A stretch of DNA of 64,000 nucleotides from Candidatus Zixiibacteriota bacterium (GTDB lineage Bacteria > Zixibacteria > MSB-5A5 > WJJR01 > JAJRUJ01): assembly GCA_020051695.1 (NCBI GenBank), contig JAGVQM010000011.1, forward strand, positions 1-64,000, in the 5' to 3' direction. Of the stretch, positions 43,186-51,095 are shown in pieces (the stretch's first letter is position 1; each line of letters starts with the position of its first letter). The notes below the pieces were generated by a model. It had not been told where the DNA came from, ran no database searches, and worked only from the letters and a program-made list of their open reading frames with translations. The position numbers and the translations under genes were made by a program.

Positions 43186-43302
43186 CTACATGGGGATCTC
43201 GGCTGCGACAGGCCCACCATCATTTGTCATGGTATACCACCACCACATTGAGCAGGCGCAATAATACGAACGAGCAACACGTGGATGGGTCAAAGTGGTC
43301 AT
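43186..43302 (-). CDS. trpL: Tryptophan leader peptide
   Basis: A 38-codon frame (ATG 43302 to TAG 43186) has three tandem Trp codons (W20-W22, 43245-43237) inside CSMWWWYTM. Three Tyr codons (Y13, Y14, Y23) lie nearby; there is no Phe. GGAG sits about 11 nt upstream of the ATG, after a sigma70-like promoter. The stop codon falls between regions 2 and 3 of the attenuator. Ribosome stalling at the Trp run when charged tRNA-Trp is low would favour the antiterminator. A longer open frame on the same strand in another phase has no Trp and is not the leader. Confidence 0.88.
   Translation of the reverse strand: MTTLTHPRVARSYYCACSMWWWYTMTNDGGPVAAEIPM
43212..43222 (-). promoter_or_regulatory. Antiterminator segment (region 2) of the trp attenuator
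   Basis: The RNA segment UGAUGGUGGGC (43222-43212, minus strand) can pair with GCCCACUAUCA (43162-43152), the 5' arm of the terminator, over 11 positions with one G.U. It differs at one base from the 5'-to-3' complement used by the terminator's own 3' arm, so the two structures exclude each other. It lies 15 nt after the last Trp codon, where a stalled ribosome would leave it free. I could not find a clear region 1 partner. Confidence 0.75.
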
Positions 43303-43325
43303 CACAGCATCTTCTCCTGTCGACT

Positions 43326-43353
43326 AATATGTATAATATATGATAATTGTCAA
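43326..43353 (-). promoter_or_regulatory. Promoter of the aromatic supraoperon
   Basis: On the minus strand TTGACA (43353-43348) is followed 16 nt later by CATATT (43331-43326) in a very AT-rich spacer. The start point would lie near 43319, directly before the leader's ribosome site, giving a short 5' end. The -35 is perfect; the -10 is weaker. Confidence 0.6.
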
Positions 43354-43703
43354 GATTTATTTTTCCGCGAATATCTATAGTCTTTCCTGTCAACAGCTTC
43401 AATGGCACGATTTTTTTCGGCATGCAAAGAGTTGCAGGTGTCCCGACGGGTATGAATGGTTATGCATGACTCAATGACAGCGGCAAGTCCGGCGATCAGG
43501 GACGTCTCGATTTTTGCTGTTTCGCAGCACTAGCGGCTTCACGTCGGTGACTTATAGGGAATCGACTCCGAGGTCATCGCCCAGGGAGAACGATTATTGG
43601 TGACTTTTTATGGTGTGTCAATTTTGGTCGTGGGTCGGACGATAAAGTACATGGAGGGCGGTGGTCTGCCCGAAAGCTAGTCTGCCGACCGCCCGGGAAG
43701 CTT
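43354..43703. other. Gene-free region upstream of the supraoperon and the double-receiver gene
   Basis: About 350 nt without a supportable gene, between the divergent trp promoter and the double-receiver gene. It holds a few short open frames with no family resemblance. No operator for a TrpR-type repressor was recognised, and no promoter consensus for the plus-strand gene stands out. Confidence 0.35.
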
Positions 43704-44462
43704 ATGGCCAAAATACTGCTGGTCGATGCCGATCAGGATAATTCTCGAAATGTACATAAGGTCCTGGGAACTCAGGGGCATACTGTTGTGCCCGCGCGGT
43801 CGGCGGAAGATGCTTTAAACATTCTGCACTCAGATTCGACCATTCGGTTGATCCTGACGGCCCAGGTGCTCCCCGATACCACCGGTTTCAAGTTCGTGCA
43901 ACAGCTGGCCGCCGAGCCCCAGTTACAAAAGATTCCAGTCGTCATGCTTTTGGCTCAAGTGGACGAAATCACGTTGCGCGCTGGGTTGCATGTCGGGGTA
44001 AAAGATTTTCTGGCCCGGCCCTGGGAGCCGGAGACCCTGATCAACAAAATCAAACGCAACCTGCCCCGGCGAAAAGCCGTCGTGCTGATTATCGAATACG
44101 AACGCATTATCTGTGACCGGCTGAAATATATCATCGAATTGAAGGAGTTCACCGTCCTGCTTGCCGGGACCGCCGAAGAGGGCCTGGAAATACTGCGGAA
44201 CAGGCGGGTGGACGTGGTCATTGCCGATATCGGGCTGCCGGAAATGCCCGGCCCGGTCCTGATCAGGAAAATCAGGACCGAACATCCGCAGGTCCCGATC
44301 CTGCTGATCACCGGACTTTCCGGGCGCCTGTCCCGTGAGGTCGCGCGTTCGGCCGGCGCGGACGGCAGCATTAACAAGCCCTTCCGCAATCTGGAAATTA
44401 TCGAAAAATTGCGTGGATTTACCGCATCGTCCCAAACCGCCGCCACCCGGCAACCGGCCTAG
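43704..44462 (+). CDS. Double-receiver protein with degenerate phosphorylation sites
   Basis: The 252-residue protein consists of two CheY-like receiver domains (about 3-120 and 125-240). In the first, the phospho-acceptor position is Ala (LTAQVLPD instead of the usual D..(L/M)PD). In the second, the acceptor Asp is kept (IADIGLPEMPG, with VLLITG-type Thr and NKPF Lys), but the acidic pair is replaced by Glu-Tyr (IIEYERI). There is no output domain. It stands alone, divergent from the trp operon. It may be a phosphorylation-independent adaptor or a phosphate sink. Confidence 0.85.
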   Translation: MAKILLVDADQDNSRNVHKVLGTQGHTVVPARSAEDALNILHSDSTIRLILTAQVLPDTTGFKFVQQLAAEPQLQKIPVVMLLAQVDEITLRAGLHVGVKDFLARPWEPETLINKIKRNLPRRKAVVLIIEYERIICDRLKYIIELKEFTVLLAGTAEEGLEILRNRRVDVVIADIGLPEMPGPVLIRKIRTEHPQVPILLITGLSGRLSREVARSAGADGSINKPFRNLEIIEKLRGFTASSQTAATRQPA

Positions 44463-44515
44463 ATAATACGAATACCACGTCACTTCCGGGCGCGAGGGAT
44501 GCCTGCCGAGGAGAG

Positions 44516-44684
44516 TGTTGAAAAAGCCCTACACCCAACAATTCCCGTCATCGAGAGGAGTCCCGCCATCAGGCGGGACGACGCGGCGATCTCATTGTAG
44601 CTCAGAGATATCATCGACGTGTGAGATTGCTTCGTCCCGCTTAAAAGCGGGACTCGCAATGACGATTTTTGGGCTTTTTCAACA
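44516..44684. repeat. MITE-like element with 14-bp perfect terminal inverted repeats
   Basis: Perfect 14-bp ends TGTTGAAAAAGCCC (44516-44529) and GGGCTTTTTCAACA (44671-44684) bound a 169-bp stretch. Internal halves are also partly inverted: CGTCATCGAGAGGAGTCCCG near the left, CGGGACTCGCAATGACG near the right, plus CCCGCC..GGCGGG and CCCGCT..AGCGGG hairpins. No coding capacity. The ends and the 'cgtcattgcgag' core resemble a repeat family common in environmental bacteria. It lies between two convergent genes and could also work as a bidirectional terminator. Confidence 0.75.
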
Positions 44685-44741
44685 AGGCCCGAGGGGGGAT
44701 TATCCGGGGGAGTGAAATTTTTCGTCTGACACGAAGCCGGG

Positions 44742-45410
44742 CTATTTCACGATCAATTGGCCGTTTTCCAACAGCACGGAATACGACGCGTCGCTGGTTG
44801 CCGCCAGGACGTCCGACTGCACGGTCCTGACCTGAGCCAGCGACAATTTGCTGGGCCAACCCGCCAATTGCCGGAATGCGGATGACGATCCCCGATGTAG
44901 CGCCGCAGAGGATGTCGCCACCTCATCACCGTATTCCCCGGTGCGCACGAATTCTACACCGGTCAGCTTGACATACGTGCCCAGCCCCAGCGGCGAGAGC
45001 CACTTCGCCCATTCGATGACCTCGCCATTAATCCGCATCTTTGCGTCACGCACCGTCAAAACTTCCACTAATTCGTTGCCCGAGCCGCCGGCTATCGAGT
45101 AAATCAAACGGGGTACACGATCGGCCGGAGTGTAAATATCAAGGGAACAAAAAGAGTCGCCCGAATTGATGGGTTTATAATTGCCCAACTGGCCGGAAAT
45201 CCAGAAAACCGGTTGGGCGCCAAGGACCAAAACCAGTCCGAAGACCAACGAAACCATGCGATACAGCCCCGCGCCCTTACGGTGTCGCGGACGGATAATA
45301 TCCCGCTGTGAATACATAAATCGCAACAGCACGAACAGCAATGATAACAAAACAATGAAGCCGGCGGAAAAAAGCACCGTGGCAAAAAGCGGCAAGTGTG
45401 TGTTATTCAC
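44742..45410 (-). CDS. Conserved-looking membrane-anchored protein of unknown function
   Basis: The 222-residue product has two hydrophobic helices near the N-terminus (about 8-30 and 50-70) and a soluble C-terminal region of about 150 residues, predicted outside the membrane after the second helix. The soluble part has IYTPADRVPRLIYS and GEVIEWAKWLSPLG segments; I do not recognise a family. A GTG start at 45410 (AGGTG upstream) is preferred over the ATG at 45479, because the membrane helix then begins near the N-terminus. It lies downstream of the bactofilin gene in the same direction. Confidence 0.6.
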   Translation of the reverse strand: MNNTHLPLFATVLFSAGFIVLLSLLFVLLRFMYSQRDIIRPRHRKGAGLYRMVSLVFGLVLVLGAQPVFWISGQLGNYKPINSGDSFCSLDIYTPADRVPRLIYSIAGGSGNELVEVLTVRDAKMRINGEVIEWAKWLSPLGLGTYVKLTGVEFVRTGEYGDEVATSSAALHRGSSSAFRQLAGWPSKLSLAQVRTVQSDVLAATSDASYSVLLENGQLIVK

Positions 45411-45462
45411 TATGATAGCACCTGCATCAAATGTGTTGTCCCCATGCTTTCCACCATAAAAA

Positions 45463-45540
45463 TGTGGAAAACTCTTCAATGAGCGCGTTAATTATTTTCC
45501 TTAACGCGCTGGGGATAAGGTTGTTATGCGATTTTCCACA
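45463..45540. other. Cluster of DnaA-box-like 9-mers around a 10-bp inverted repeat
   Basis: TGTGGAAAA (45463-45471), TGGGGATAA (45510-45518) and TTTTCCACA (45532-45540) each differ by one base from the DnaA box TTATCCACA or its complement. Between them is a perfect 10-bp inverted repeat AGCGCGTTAA / TTAACGCGCT with a 9-nt AT-rich loop (45482-45510). No T-run follows the stem on either strand, so a terminator is unlikely. This could be chance, a regulatory site or a minor DnaA-binding site. Confidence 0.3.
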
Positions 45541-45587
45541 AGCAACCAGCGTTTTTCAACACGGGTCGGAAAAGCGTATAACTTCCC

Positions 45588-46043
45588 CTACTTCTTATTT
45601 TCGACGGAAGAACTTGTCTCTTTAGGAGATGATGAGCTCATTCCTGATTTTAATGGCGGGGGCGAGTCCTTGATTTCGCCCATGTTGCAGTGACCTTGGA
45701 AAACCGCTCCCTGCTCAATCGCCAGTGATTTGGTAACAATATCGCCGTAAATCACTGATTTTGCTTGCAGTTCCGTCTTGTCGGTGGCGTGAATATCGCC
45801 CCGCACCGTGCCGGAAATAACCGCGTTTTTGGTTTTCACCGAGGCCTCGACCTCGCCGGTCCCGCCGATGGAAATCGTATCGCTGACATTGATCTCGCCG
45901 TGGACCCTGCCGTCGATGCGCAGTGTACCGACGACCTCGAGTTTGCCGGTAAAAACCGAGTCTTTTCCTATGACTGTATTCAATTTGTCCCCCCGCGTGA
46001 CCGGGACATCCATATCTTCATCTTTTTTTTCAAACAACGCCAT
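45588..46043 (-). CDS. Bactofilin-family cytoskeletal protein
   Basis: The 151-residue protein has the central bactofilin (DUF583) beta-helix, visible as repeated short strands with regular Gly and Val: TVIGKDSVFTGKLEV, GTLRIDGRVHGEINV, VKTKNAVISGTVRGDI and KSVIYGDIVT. Disordered Ser/Pro-rich ends flank it, which is typical. Bactofilins polymerise without nucleotide and organise envelope or chromosome-positioning proteins. No peptidoglycan hydrolase of the common partner type (M23) is adjacent in the window. Confidence 0.9.
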   Translation of the reverse strand: MALFEKKDEDMDVPVTRGDKLNTVIGKDSVFTGKLEVVGTLRIDGRVHGEINVSDTISIGGTGEVEASVKTKNAVISGTVRGDIHATDKTELQAKSVIYGDIVTKSLAIEQGAVFQGHCNMGEIKDSPPPLKSGMSSSSPKETSSSVENKK

Positions 46044-46209
46044 CGGCTATTCCCTCTTCAGGCCCTACAGCATTGGAGAGCCGAACTTTCCTCTGGAATT
46101 AACAGAGAATTTTTCCAGCCCACAACAACTTTTTCGCAATATGAGAATTTCTGCCGGCGGTTGCGGGCGATTTGTGGAGGAGTTTTTTGATCTCCGGGGC
46201 CGGAATTTC

Positions 46210-47568
46210 TCAGCGGGTCTCTTCGCGGGGCGGACCGGCCTGCTCCGGCGGTGCTGTGCGGCGCCGGGCCCACCACTCCATGCGTTTTTTAATCTCGCGT
46301 TCGAAGCCGAATTCCTTTGGCGTGTAAAACCGCGTGGTATCCAGACCCTCCGGAAGATACGATTGATCGACCACACTGTCGGGATGGTCATGCGGATACA
46401 AGTAGCCGTCGCCATATCCCGCAGCTTTCATCAGCGCGGTCGGCGCGTTGCGCAGGTGTAGCGGGACCGGGAGAGAGGGGTGGCGCATTATTGCGGCATC
46501 CGTCCGCCCTTCCGCCCGGTACAACGCATTACTTTTAGGCGCGGTAGCCAGATACACCGCGGCCAGCGCCAGCGCCAGCTCGCCCTCGGGGTGACCGAGG
46601 AAATCGAAGGCATCTTTGGCCGCCAGGGCAATAGTCAGCGCCTGCGGATCGGCCAGCCCGACATCCTCTACCGCAAAACGCACCATGCGGCGCGCCAGAA
46701 ATAGCGGGTCCTCGCCGCCGCGCAGCATGCGGTACAGCCAGTACAACGCGGCGTCGGGGTCCGAACCACGCAGACTTTTGTGCAGTGCAGAAATCAGATT
46801 GTAGTGTTCTTCGCCTGATTTGTCGTACAGCTCGGTTTTGCGCTGCAGGATGTCCTCCAGCAGTGGGCGGTCGATCAGCGCTTCCCGGCCGCGCTCCAGA
46901 TCGTCCTGGCATGCCGCCGCGGTGGCTTCCAAAATCGACAACGCGCGCCGGGCGTCGCCGTTGGCAAAGCGGGCAATCGTGTCGTCCAATCCCTCACCCA
47001 GGACCAGTTTCCAGCGGCCCAGCCCCCGCTCGGCATCGGTCAACGCCCGCTGCAAAATTCGCTTGATGTCCTCAATGCCCAGCAACTGCAGAATATAGAC
47101 CCGGCAGCGGGAGAGCAGGGCGGGGATTAGTTCAAATGACGGGTTTTCTGTCGTGGCGCCGATCAGAATGATCGTGCCCTTTTCGACATGCGGCAAAAAT
47201 GCGTCCTGTTGCGCCTTGTTGAAGCGATGAATTTCATCCACAAAAAGGATCGTCCGGCCATCGTCGAATTTCAACCGTTTCTCTGCCTGTTCCACGGCGG
47301 CCCGAACTTCTTTCACACCGGACAGCACGGCGGAAAAGAAAATAAAATCCGATTTGGTCTTTTTGGCGATTAAATGGGCCAGTGTCGTTTTGCCCGACCC
47401 GGGCGGTCCCCAGAAGATCATCGAACCCAGCCGGCCGTCCTCGATGGCCCGCCGCAGGGATTTACCCTCGCCGATTAAATGCTCCTGCCCGACAAATTCA
47501 TCCCAGCTTAGCGGGCGCAGCCGGGTAGCCAGCGGTTCAGGTGAGGGAGATGACGACATGCTGGTCAT
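46210..47568 (-). CDS. rarA: Replication-associated recombination protein A (RarA/MgsA) AAA ATPase
   Basis: The 452-residue protein has Walker A at about 54-62 (GPPGSGKTT), Walker [11 protein letters not shown], sensor [10 protein letters not shown] and an Arg-finger region (ALLSRCRVY), followed by the helical tetramerisation domain with the family's typical C-terminal YLYPHDHP. It acts at stalled replication forks. ATG 47568 overlaps the gltX stop (ATGA); ATG 47559 is also possible. The pairing with gltX looks like a two-gene unit. Confidence 0.94.
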   Translation of the reverse strand: MTSMSSSPSPEPLATRLRPLSWDEFVGQEHLIGEGKSLRRAIEDGRLGSMIFWGPPGSGKTTLAHLIAKKTKSDFIFFSAVLSGVKEVRAAVEQAEKRLKFDDGRTILFVDEIHRFNKAQQDAFLPHVEKGTIILIGATTENPSFELIPALLSRCRVYILQLLGIEDIKRILQRALTDAERGLGRWKLVLGEGLDDTIARFANGDARRALSILEATAAACQDDLERGREALIDRPLLEDILQRKTELYDKSGEEHYNLISALHKSLRGSDPDAALYWLYRMLRGGEDPLFLARRMVRFAVEDVGLADPQALTIALAAKDAFDFLGHPEGELALALAAVYLATAPKSNALYRAEGRTDAAIMRHPSLPVPLHLRNAPTALMKAAGYGDGYLYPHDHPDSVVDQSYLPEGLDTTRFYTPKEFGFEREIKKRMEWWARRRTAPPEQAGPPREETR

Positions 47569-49043
47569 TCAGGGGGTCCCAGGGTTTTGATATATTCGAG
47601 AGAACGCGCGATTCTTTTTAAGCAATTATCCCGGCCCAGGATATCGGTGATCTCGAACATCCCCGGCCCTTTGGTCGAGCCGGTCAGCGCCAGCCGCAGC
47701 GGATGAATCAGTTGCGCGACCTTGGCGCCCCGCGATTCGGCCAAGGCACGCAAGGCCTGCTCGGATGACTCTTGATTAAACCGTTCTTCCGGGATTTTGG
47801 CGAATTCGTCGGCCAGAGCGGTCAGGATTTCAGATGTTCCGTCTTTCCGGAAGTATTTGGCTACCCCCTGTTCCTCGTACCCGAACTCGCCCCGGAAATA
47901 GAATGCGCCCATCGCAATGATATCGGTAAGAAAATGCAGCCGTTCTTTCAACGAGTGGATGATTTTGAGCATCCAGTGCCAGCGGGTTTCGATCTCCAGC
48001 CGCGTGGCGAGGCCCGCTTCCATCAGAATCGGCTGTAACAGGGTCAGCAACTTATTGTCATCCATGTCGCGGATATACTGCCCGTTCAACCAGGTCAGCT
48101 TGTCGGTATCGAACACCGGGTTGGTCGAGGTCACCCGTTCCAGTCCGAACGCGGCGATCAGCTCAGTGCGGGGCAGGTACTCACGGTCATCCCCCGGCGA
48201 CCAGCCCAAAAGCGCGAGAAAATTCATGAACGCCTCGGGCAGATACCCCTGATCGCGGTATTCGGTGACCGCTACCGCACCCTGACGCTTGGAAATCTTC
48301 TTTTTGTCCTGGCCCAAAATCAGCGGCAAATGGGCAAAATATGGCGGCGTTGCGTCCAGCGCCCGGTAAACCAAGACCTGTTTGAACGTGTTGGTCACAT
48401 GGTCGTTGCCCCGGATGACATGCGAAATCCGCATCTCGACATCATCGACCGCGCACACAAAATTATAGGTCGGGTTCCAATCGGCGCGCAGAATGATGAA
48501 ATCATCGAGTTCGTCGTTCCCCTTGGTCAACGGTCCCAGCACCAGGTCTTCAAAAGTGGTGGTGCCGTTCTCGGGGATGGCGATGCGCATCACTTTTTCC
48601 CGGCCTTCGGCTTCCCGCGCCGCGCGCTGCTCGGCGGTCAGACGGCGGCAGCAGCGGTTGTACAGTGGGTTGCGGCCCGCGGCCATGGCTTCAGTGCGGC
48701 GGGCCTCCAGTTCCTCCCGCATGCAATAACAGTAATAGGCCCGGCCCTGTTCCAGAAGTCTATCGGCGGCTTGCTGATACAATTCGGTCCGTTTGGATTG
48801 AAAATACGGCCCCTCGTCCCAATCCAGCCCCAGCCACTTGAGCGAATCCATAATCGACTCGGTCATCTCGGCGAATGACCGGCTCTGGTCGGTGTCTTCG
48901 ATCCGCAGGATGAACGTCCCGCCGTGTTTCCGGGCGAACAGCCAGTTGTACACCGCGGTGCGCGCGGTGCCGACATGCAGATGCCCCGACGGTGAGGGCG
49001 CAATGCGCACCCGGATTTCTTGGTTTATGTTGTCTGCTGCCAT
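47565..49043 (-). CDS. gltX: Glutamyl-tRNA synthetase
   Basis: The 492-residue class I synthetase shows the HIGH-type motif PSPSGHLHVGTARTA and the KMSKS-type loop KKISKRQGA, plus LRIEDTDQSRS. A Cys-containing insert (YYCYCMREEL...CCRRL) may hold zinc. The C-terminal anticodon-binding helical domain is complete. Whether it also charges tRNA-Gln (needing GatCAB) cannot be seen here. It overlaps rarA. Confidence 0.95.
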   Translation of the reverse strand: MAADNINQEIRVRIAPSPSGHLHVGTARTAVYNWLFARKHGGTFILRIEDTDQSRSFAEMTESIMDSLKWLGLDWDEGPYFQSKRTELYQQAADRLLEQGRAYYCYCMREELEARRTEAMAAGRNPLYNRCCRRLTAEQRAAREAEGREKVMRIAIPENGTTTFEDLVLGPLTKGNDELDDFIILRADWNPTYNFVCAVDDVEMRISHVIRGNDHVTNTFKQVLVYRALDATPPYFAHLPLILGQDKKKISKRQGAVAVTEYRDQGYLPEAFMNFLALLGWSPGDDREYLPRTELIAAFGLERVTSTNPVFDTDKLTWLNGQYIRDMDDNKLLTLLQPILMEAGLATRLEIETRWHWMLKIIHSLKERLHFLTDIIAMGAFYFRGEFGYEEQGVAKYFRKDGTSEILTALADEFAKIPEERFNQESSEQALRALAESRGAKVAQLIHPLRLALTGSTKGPGMFEITDILGRDNCLKRIARSLEYIKTLGPPE

Positions 49044-49334
49044 CTCGACCCGCTTTCCCAGGTTATCTGTTCCCGGGGGTGAATCTACAGCGCGGGGGAG
49101 GGCTTGGCAAGAGGGGGGAGAAGCATTGTTGGGGGATATGAATGGTTAGTAATCATTTTTGCCCGGTTCGGTAGGATAATTCGGTCGGCCGCGGATTTGG
49201 TGGAACTTGGCCTGTGAGAGGGTCTAGACGTAGAAGGTCAGTATCGTAATTTATCCATTTTTGCCTTGCGAGCCTCAGTCTTATAGCTTATTCCTGGGTA
49301 AAAGAAACGGGCCAAAGAAGGCAGGTTTCTCAAG

Positions 49335-50225
49335 ATGTTAACCAGACAAAAAATAATACTCGGTTTACTTGACAAGGCCGACGGGACATTGTCCAGAACG
49401 AAACTTGTCAAATTGGCTTTTTTGCTGCAGCGAGAACATTTGAACGGCAGAGTTGGCGCATTCTATGATTTCGTACCGTACAAATACGGCCCGTTCTCCT
49501 TCACGTTATATCACGAAATGAACTCGTTGGAACGAGATGGCTACATCAATGTCTCCGACGAATCGGTCCGAATCAATCCTGATCTGTCGCAGTCAATAAA
49601 GCATCTAATCGCCGAATTGCCGCAACAAGTCACGTGCGCCGTCACCGGGATTTTTGAGCGGCATGGCAAACGCAATCAGAAGGATCTGATTAAGGAAGTA
49701 TATGCAAATTACCCCTGGTTTGCTTCCCGTAGCGAATTGCAGGATTTGAAGCCAGCCGGTATTCCAAAGCGAAGTTGTGCTGATCCCGCGATTTACACTG
49801 TCGGCTATGAGAGCAGCTCTGTCGATTCATTATTGAATCAAATCCTCTATCAGGGGATATCGTGCATTGCGGATGTGCGATCCAACCCTGTATCAAGGAA
49901 ATATGGATTCGGGAAACGTGTGTTAAGCGCAAATTCGAAAAAACTTGGCATTGAATATGATCATTGGCCTCTTTTAGGTATACCTGGCGAGTTCCGCAAG
50001 CCATTGACTGACTATGAGTCATATCAGCAATTGCTGCGGATTTATGAGAAAGAATTTCTCCCAAAACAAGAACTTGAAGTCATGCGCCTGGCAAAATGCA
50101 TGAAAAAAACACCTACGGTATTGCTTTGCATGGAAAAAGATGTTAATATTTGCCACCGGGGAAAATTAGCCGAGTGTATTTCAAAATTGACGGCATTGCC
50201 CGTGTGTCATCTTGGGTTGGCGTAG
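49335..50225 (+). CDS. Panacea-like/DUF488 two-domain protein
   Basis: The 296-residue protein joins an N-terminal domain of about 130 residues resembling the DUF4065/SocA (Panacea) fold (KLVKLAFLLQRE and YKYGPFSFTLYHEMNSLE) with a C-terminal DUF488 domain (about 148-296): IYTVGYESSSVDSLL, IADVRSNPVSRKYGF and CMEKDVNICHRGKLAE. Panacea domains act as antitoxins or chaperone-linked modules in some toxin-antitoxin systems; DUF488 has no settled function. The DNA is clearly AT-richer than its neighbours. The next gene begins directly after this stop codon, so the two form one cassette. Confidence 0.72.
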   Translation: MLTRQKIILGLLDKADGTLSRTKLVKLAFLLQREHLNGRVGAFYDFVPYKYGPFSFTLYHEMNSLERDGYINVSDESVRINPDLSQSIKHLIAELPQQVTCAVTGIFERHGKRNQKDLIKEVYANYPWFASRSELQDLKPAGIPKRSCADPAIYTVGYESSSVDSLLNQILYQGISCIADVRSNPVSRKYGFGKRVLSANSKKLGIEYDHWPLLGIPGEFRKPLTDYESYQQLLRIYEKEFLPKQELEVMRLAKCMKKTPTVLLCMEKDVNICHRGKLAECISKLTALPVCHLGLA

Positions 50226-51059
50226 ATGAACAAGAATAAAGAAAAATTGAAAGTCCTCATTACTGTTAAAACATATCCAAATCCTTCAAAGAAATACAAC
50301 GAAGTTGTTTGTACGGCTGGCGTTCGCGAAAGTGGTGATTTCATACGTCTTTATCCTATTAATTTTCGTGACCTTCCCTACAATAGCAAGTTTAAGAAAT
50401 ATCAATGGATTGAAGTTTTGGCGGAAAAACATATGGGGCAGGATAGGCGAAAAGAAAGCTACCGTCCCGATACGATTTCCATAAAAATGCTGGGAGAACC
50501 TATCCCTACCGATCATGGAGATTGGTCTGATCGGGGCAAAATAGTACTCCAGAAGGTATCCCAGTCTATTGAGGAATTGAAGGTCCGATACCGAGAAAAC
50601 CGCACTTCGTTAGGAATCATTAAGCCAAAGGTGATTAAAGATTTGGTCGTTGTTGATGATGAAAGGGAATGGAAACCGTCGGCAAAAGCACGAATGCAGC
50701 AATATCATCTCTGGGAAACCAGTACATCTAAGGAACCGCCCCGAAAGCTCCCGTTCAAGTTTAGGTATATCTATGAAAGTGAAGATACCCATTGTACAGG
50801 ACATGAGCAAGCGATAATTGATTGGGAAGTCGGGCGATTGTTTTGGCGATTAAGAGATATGGGAGCTACAGAAAAAGAAGCAAAGGATAAAATAAAGTAC
50901 AAATTTTTAAATCAACTGTGTGCCTCGGATAAAGACACACATTTCTATGTCGGTAATCTATTGCAATATCCCAAATCTTGGTTAGTACTAGGTGTTTATT
51001 ATCCTCGGCTTCTCAATAGCAGAAAAACTCAACATCCAACTTTGTTCGATATGAATTAA
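50226..51059 (+). CDS. Conserved hypothetical partner of the DUF488 protein
   Basis: The 277-residue protein has no membrane segment or signal peptide and is rich in Lys. I recall similar conserved hypothetical proteins beside DUF488 genes, with features seen here: VLITVKTYPNPSKKYNE, TAGVRESGDFIRLYPI and YQWIEVLAEK. No catalytic motif is named. It starts on the base after the upstream stop, so translation should be coupled. The low GC, shared with the upstream gene but not with the flanking gltX and pepF, suggests the pair was acquired together. Confidence 0.65.
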   Translation: MNKNKEKLKVLITVKTYPNPSKKYNEVVCTAGVRESGDFIRLYPINFRDLPYNSKFKKYQWIEVLAEKHMGQDRRKESYRPDTISIKMLGEPIPTDHGDWSDRGKIVLQKVSQSIEELKVRYRENRTSLGIIKPKVIKDLVVVDDEREWKPSAKARMQQYHLWETSTSKEPPRKLPFKFRYIYESEDTHCTGHEQAIIDWEVGRLFWRLRDMGATEKEAKDKIKYKFLNQLCASDKDTHFYVGNLLQYPKSWLVLGVYYPRLLNSRKTQHPTLFDMN

Positions 51060-51095
51060 TTAACCGTCATATTCGACGCCATTTAATCCGAATAT

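Noticed and set aside
29039-43302. A hidden pheA (prephenate dehydratase) in the supraoperon
   Set aside because: No gene or fused domain with dehydratase/ACT features was found; AroH and TyrA are single-domain.
43220-43423. 67-codon minus-strand frame in the trp leader region
   Set aside because: No Trp codons and a different phase from the WWW leader peptide; it also crosses the promoter.
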